Source: Ulota crispa (taxonomy: Eukaryota > Streptophyta > Bryopsida > Orthotrichales > Orthotrichaceae). Taken from it: a stretch of DNA of 64,000 bases. Below, piece after piece: positions 59,401 to 64,000 of the stretch (its first letter is position 1; every line of letters starts with the position of its first letter). The stretch spans positions 18,332,358 to 18,396,357 of the forward strand of contig OY987244.1 of NCBI GenBank assembly GCA_963920765.1, given 5' to 3'. Under the pieces are notes generated by a model. The model searched no databases and was not told the origin of the DNA. It was given only the letters and a program-made list of their open reading frames with translations. The position numbers and the translations under genes are program-made.

Positions 59401-60100
59401 ATCATTATAACAAATTTGATTACATCCTCTCTAGCCTTGTACGTACTACACATTCATCATTTGAGTACGGACTATACTAATTTTGCACTCAGATTAATAA
59501 GACGGATAACATAGATTCTTCTAGAAACACAACAACCTCTAAAAATAATTTCATATAATTTATTCAATTACATAATCACCCATACATTCCAAGTCTAACC
59601 CCATATATTGCATTCATGGAATCTATTTTATATTGCAACAATGACCTTCAATTCAACAACCACAGTGAGCCTTTGTCATTGCCATACTATTCAATACTAT
59701 TATCTCAAACTAAGAGCCTAACATATGGACCTTCACTCTATTTTGTATTACAATAAAATTCAATGTCATAAGTGCACATGAGCTTCTACATTATTCACAA
59801 ATCAAGAATGTCTTCCCCATGACAACTTCACATGGAATTCCTATGATCCTGCAAGAAAATCCATGAATATTGTTATCTTGAAGTAATTTCAAAATGGATC
59901 ATGTCACTTCCATAACTTCCAAACAAAACTCTAGTATGTATAATGAACTCATACACAATTCATGTCCATTGTACGTGTATGGAATAGACACACTCACGAC
60001 TATGGAATTGTAGCCCCTATAGCAGCATCTCATGCCACTTGAACAAAAATAATGAATACTGCAACAATGAAATACAACATAATGGCAGACTCTAGGAAAA

Positions 60101-60545
60101 TTACAAGTGCACCTCATCGTCATGCTCTCCTCTCGGAACACCGTCTGACCTCCAAGACTGTGATCCAGGTTTTGGATTTCTTGATGTTTGACCACAAGAT
60201 TGGTGAATTTCATGCAATCTATGGTAATAGCGTTGAACACACTGGTCACTAAACCCATGATGATCATTGGATAAAGGATACTCAAGAAAATCCGACATAG
60301 CATCCGGCTCTTCTTCCTCAAGACCATGGTTCTTCAAACTTCTAGACCTTGTTTCAAGATCTTCTGATCTTGTATTTCCGCTTGGACAAACGTTGTCAAA
60401 GTTGTTGAAACTACGTTCATCGCATTATTCATGCAACCCCAAATGATTATTGCCTAAATCATACACAAGAAACTCAAATGTTGGTTCAGTACTGACAGCT
60501 CGGGTATGCTCATGAAATCTATTCATGTAGCATGTGGGTGACGTT
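60101..60545 (-). pseudogene. CACTA coding remnant: internal exon
   Basis: The frame reads YMNRFHEHTRAVSTEPTFEF, then (after one stop) DERSFNNFDNVCPSGNTRSE, LKNHGLEEEEPDAMSDFLEY and VQRYYHRLHEIHQSCGQ, ending GEHDDEVHL. Only one stop interrupts about 145 codons, so decay is moderate. No known domain was recognised. Confidence 0.45.
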
Positions 60546-60559
60546 GTACGTCATTGTGT

Positions 60560-60604
60560 ACTTGGAATATGTACACGAGCACTTGGAATATGTACACGAG
60601 CACT
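60560..60604 (+). repeat. 21-bp tandem duplication
   Basis: The unit CTTGGAATATGTACACGAGCA occurs twice in tandem. Confidence 0.8.
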
Positions 60605-61348
60605 TGTCCTTTGCACATGTCCCTCGCGATCTCCTGCACCAAACACATACAGTTCTCTCCTATCTGTCACTGCAAATTTATATTCCATTGCAGTAACATA
60701 ATTGCTTTCATTTACACATACAAAGAAGTTGCAAAGAAATCAGCAATCCTACTGTCACAATGAATGCAAACCAGCAATCACAGCATATATGACATGTACA
60801 TTCATGACATTGCCATACACCATGGTCAATACCGTCATATAGAACAATCACCGATTACCCAAAATACTATAAGGCATATGCTATGCTCATATTCTGAAAC
60901 TTGCTTTCCTTTTTTCACAGTATCACCACATTTAGCATTTAGTAATTTTGCCTTCAAATATTGTTCTCCTCTACATACTTCACATGCTGCACTCTAACCG
61001 CATTATGTACTACATGATAATAATTTTTCTGGGATTTGGTTAACAATTTTCACTCAACAAAACAGTAGGCGTATGTTCAAAGTTACTATTACAAGGGATA
61101 TTATTAATCTTCAATTAGCCTACAAGTGTGCAAACAGCTTGTAAATACTCTTCAATTATACCCCTTCTAACAACATTTGTGAAAATATTGTAACTTACAG
61201 TGGCATTTATTTGCAAAAAATTTTGTTTATAGAATATCCTTCTTTTAAAATAGTATATCTACATATAATAACATGCATGAATAATTCATATTGACCTTTA
61301 CAACATGTAATACAAGACATACCTTCCCTTAAAAACAACATTACTTAC

Positions 61349-61740
61349 CATCCTCTTGCAATGAAGGGTCCACCCTGCTGTGTAATTGTTGTCGTACATT
61401 TTGATTTCCGTTGTTGATTGGCGGTGCACCTCCAAACTGATTTGGATGCAGTGCTGACGTTATCTTGCTTCCATACAATTCTTGAGATATCCTCCTCTTC
61501 CTTCACTGATTGGAATCAAAGGAGGTCTAGTACTATGCAAAGTATGCTGCGCCGTCAGTCTAGGCATTCCAGCACTTACAAGTCCATTGTTGAAGTACTC
61601 ATCCGCTGCCGCTTGAGAAAACGCAGGGGGGTGGAATTGCCCCTTTGTCGTTGTGGTAGTTGTCTTTGTCTAAGGGCGGCCGCATTTGAGGATTTGACAC
61701 CTAGAATCCTTGAGGTATTCCTTTGACCTAGACAATCATT
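61349..61740 (-). pseudogene. CACTA coding remnant: exon with donor site
   Basis: The frame reads QAAADEYFNNGLVSAGMPRL, then LHSTRPPLIPISEGRGGYLK and, after one stop, ISLEVHRQSTTEIKMYDNN, ending CKRM directly before GTAAGT. A Pro-rich start lies in a neighbouring frame. Confidence 0.4.
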
Positions 61741-61935
61741 CTAGTCTTTCCCACCCCCGCCAATACCACGCGTAGACATCGTGTCTGCATACAATAAATG
61801 CAATTAAAGTAAATGTTATGAGAAATGAAATACATCACAATTCACACAAATTGCATCTTCTCCACATGCACGTACTCAAAAACTAAGAGGTTAAGATCTC
61901 AGTCCAATACCATTTACATGTTATGAAATTATACT

Positions 61936-62259
61936 TTACAATTGAAAGAAATCATACATTGCAGTTGAATTCTTTAACTTCTTATTCTTTGCTTCTGTGA
62001 AGCTTGCACTGACTTTCGACATAGCAATTGCAACTTCTAAGTGTTTTTGATTTTTTATTACTGAGTTCAGTAGAATGAGTAGATTTTGTGTAGTTTGCTG
62101 GTGTAATAGCTCTACATTATTGTTCGTCATACATGTACCAATCCTTCCAATCCAACTGTCATTACCATAACATTGGAAACGCATAAAATCCCATCTTTTA
62201 TGCTCTTGTCCTTTAATTATGCATACAAGTATGCGCTTTTGAAACTTGCAGAATTTAGT
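61936..62259 (-). pseudogene. CACTA coding remnant: helical exon
   Basis: After TTTGTTACAG the frame reads TKFCKFQKRILVCIIKGQEH and continues open for 107 codons (QTTQNLLILLNSVIKNQKHL, then KKLKNSTAMYDFFQL). A helix-rich protein with the same strand and spacing as the other pieces; its function is not recognised. Confidence 0.4.
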
Positions 62260-63099
62260 CTGTAACAAAGACATCATAATTCAAGTCAAGAACCATCCAT
62301 AGCTGAATTAAAGACCGTACGGTACGTGCTTCATTAACTACACATAAATACAATAGTACATTGTTTTTGTAAATTCATAATTTTTTTCCTCTCACATTGA
62401 CAATCCAAACAACATTTCCATGAATACAAACATGCGAGTTCATTTTATTGCATCCAAATAAGGATGCAAGCCAGATAAGTAACTCCATTGATTTTTTATA
62501 TGAAATTAGATGACATTAAAATGTACATGTTTCTTTTTAGTTCACATTCACTTACCTCATCTATATGTCCATACCTTGGTTTTGCTTTTTTGGAACAGTT
62601 GTTGTATATTTCCATATGTAGTATTATTATTCTTTGCTCTCTATATTACAAATTCATTGATCAATCTTTTGACTAAAAAAACATATAAACAATGACTTCA
62701 ATATATGTAGGAACAAATAACAACCTCTTATGCATTCAATTCTGTTTTATATTTCATAAACTGGAACAAACACTTGTTCTAACGTATGTGGTAACATTTA
62801 GTACACTGATATTCTACATTTCTTGGGTACAAACCCATATGTTCATTTCTAGTTCATAAACCCCATCCCATATGAATGCATTGTCACAACTTGTTCTCTA
62901 TTTTTGTTCACAACCAATGTCCACATTAACACTTCAATTGAATACATGACTTCTTGAATTATAGTGAAATTTTTCTTGTCCAGTCACACTAAGACTTTGT
63001 TATATGATTATTTATTGGCCATAGCTATGACTCTTTATTACAGAATAATGCAGTTGTAAGATTTTTAGAAACTTAAATTTGTTGTTGTACATTTCTCAA

Positions 63100-63360
63100 C
63101 AAATGTACTCACCTTTGTACTTTGCACACGGTACTTGAACTTTGTCCTTGCTTGAAGTACAAGTTTGTTGGGCAACCTTGAACATTATGTCTCCCCGTCT
63201 ACTGTGCCACTTCCTTCCTTCCCTGCACAATCCACAGAAGGTGTATATCAAGTACTCGCATGAACATTAGAATTTTGTGCTCCAAGTCTTACTTCGCTAC
63301 GACGTGGACAATAACAACGTTGCACTCTCAGTTGTCTCACCATACTACTTTCTCCAAAAC
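63100..63360 (-). pseudogene. CACTA coding remnant: possible exon near the window edge
   Basis: MVRQLRVQRCYCPRRSEVRL starts at about 63343, and a KLVLQARTKFKYRVQSTKVS stretch follows in the same frame after interruptions. Weak support. Confidence 0.3.
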
Positions 63361-64000
63361 CTACCCAATGTAAGAAGAGAAGTACCATGTTTTCACATTT
63401 AACAAAGGTTAAAAGCTGTCTGTATTGTTGGCTTCTAAGGTGGTTAACTCCTACAAAGCGCTATTGAGGAAGTTATTTGCTCAATCGACAATACTAAATT
63501 GAAAAACTTTAAAACGCTTAATGACAGTACTTGTTGACATTCTTTGTAAGCATTTTCCTGTCCTACAATGTTTGTGAGTTCATCCATATTTAGTCTATAT
63601 GTGAAAACTTAGAATCTGAATTCACCCAATAATGAGAACTGACTCATTTTCATATGCGTCCATCTTCTTATGCGTCTATGGGATTATCAATCCAAAAAGA
63701 GCAATATAGTCATAAAAAGAAGAATGAAGATGAAGTGCAAGAATAGGTTTTGCACTTCAGCCCTTGTAGGACACAATATGACGTTGACGCTATAACAAAT
63801 GGGGTTTTTTTTATCCATGCAGCAAGAGATTAACTTCTGCCACTTTCAAAGGACTAGCCTCTGGTATTGTCTGCCAACCTACTAGAATTGACAACCATGC
63901 ATTCTTCATAATTCTAAATATATATTCCCTTTTCTTACATCAAAAATCCGGCCTCCATGACCATTTTGGTTATTTTGACTTCAAGAATTTGCAAATTCAA

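Larger units (their letters stand above)
56470..64000 (-). mobile_element. CACTA (En/Spm) transposon, left end and interior; right end outside
   Basis: The terminus CACTACAAGGAATTGGG begins directly after the CAT (ATG on the minus strand) of bHLH copy 3. Subterminal AAATTGG repeats follow. The interior from about 57.9 kb to at least 63.3 kb carries a chain of coding remnants on the minus strand with splice-like borders, one resembling Transposase_24. No second CACTA terminus is seen before the window edge, so the element is at least 7.5 kb. The 3-bp target duplication is predicted to be CAT. Confidence 0.7.

Noticed and set aside
59086-59514. 142-codon plus-strand frame
   Set aside because: It is antisense to a minus-strand CACTA exon remnant with better coding composition.
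1-64000. tRNA, rRNA or CRISPR features
   Set aside because: No T-loop/anticodon arrangement, no rRNA core sequence and no spaced direct repeats were found by reading both strands.

Overview
The window is an AT-rich, gene-poor stretch of a plant nuclear genome. The evidence is spliced genes with short GT-AG introns, a plant-type bHLH factor with a C-terminal ACT-like fold, CACTA (En/Spm), Stowaway-like and Mutator-like DNA elements, and a Ty3/gypsy fossil. The small introns and strong AT bias would suit a bryophyte-grade plant, but that placement is a weak inference.

The only clearly intact host gene is a four-exon bHLH gene at 37980-40628 (+), predicted 643 aa. Two paralogues lie on the minus strand: one at 25071-27314, which keeps all four exons but has lost frame, and one at 53475-56469, which is split by a 729-bp insertion and carries stops. 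Copies 1 and 3 resemble each other more than copy 2, and they also share 3' flanking sequence. Copies 1 and 2 share about 0.9 kb upstream, with a TATA-like box the same distance (about 820 bp) from the ATG. In copy 3 that upstream region has been displaced by a CACTA element whose first base directly follows the start codon.

From 56470 to the right edge (at least 7.5 kb) is this CACTA element. It holds a series of decayed minus-strand exons, one resembling the plant En/Spm Transposase_24 domain. Its far end lies outside the window.

The rest is a nested mosaic of non-autonomous DNA elements. Two families stand out. One has ends beginning CCCCTAAAGG/CCCCTAAATG and sits in TTAA targets (piggyBac- or Kolobok-like); it includes an 85-bp minimal member with filled and empty target sites in paralogous blocks. 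The second has ends AACACCATATTCATTAAATT and makes 4-bp target duplications, seen at six insertions. They are inserted into each other, most clearly in a triple nest at 41326-42866.

Layout: 1-6.2 kb, MITEs and TTAA elements; 6.8-13.6 kb, a TTAA element split by an old Ty3/gypsy copy; 14.2-17.6 kb, a TTAA element split by a foldback-rich element and a Mutator-like element; 18.4-25 kb, AT-rich repeat; 25-28.2 kb, bHLH copy 1; 28.4-36.6 kb, MITE-rich; 37.1-40.6 kb, bHLH copy 2; 41.3-46.9 kb, nested repeats; 47-52.7 kb, three diverged blocks; 53.5-56.5 kb, bHLH copy 3; 56.5-64 kb, CACTA element. No tRNA, rRNA or CRISPR array was seen.
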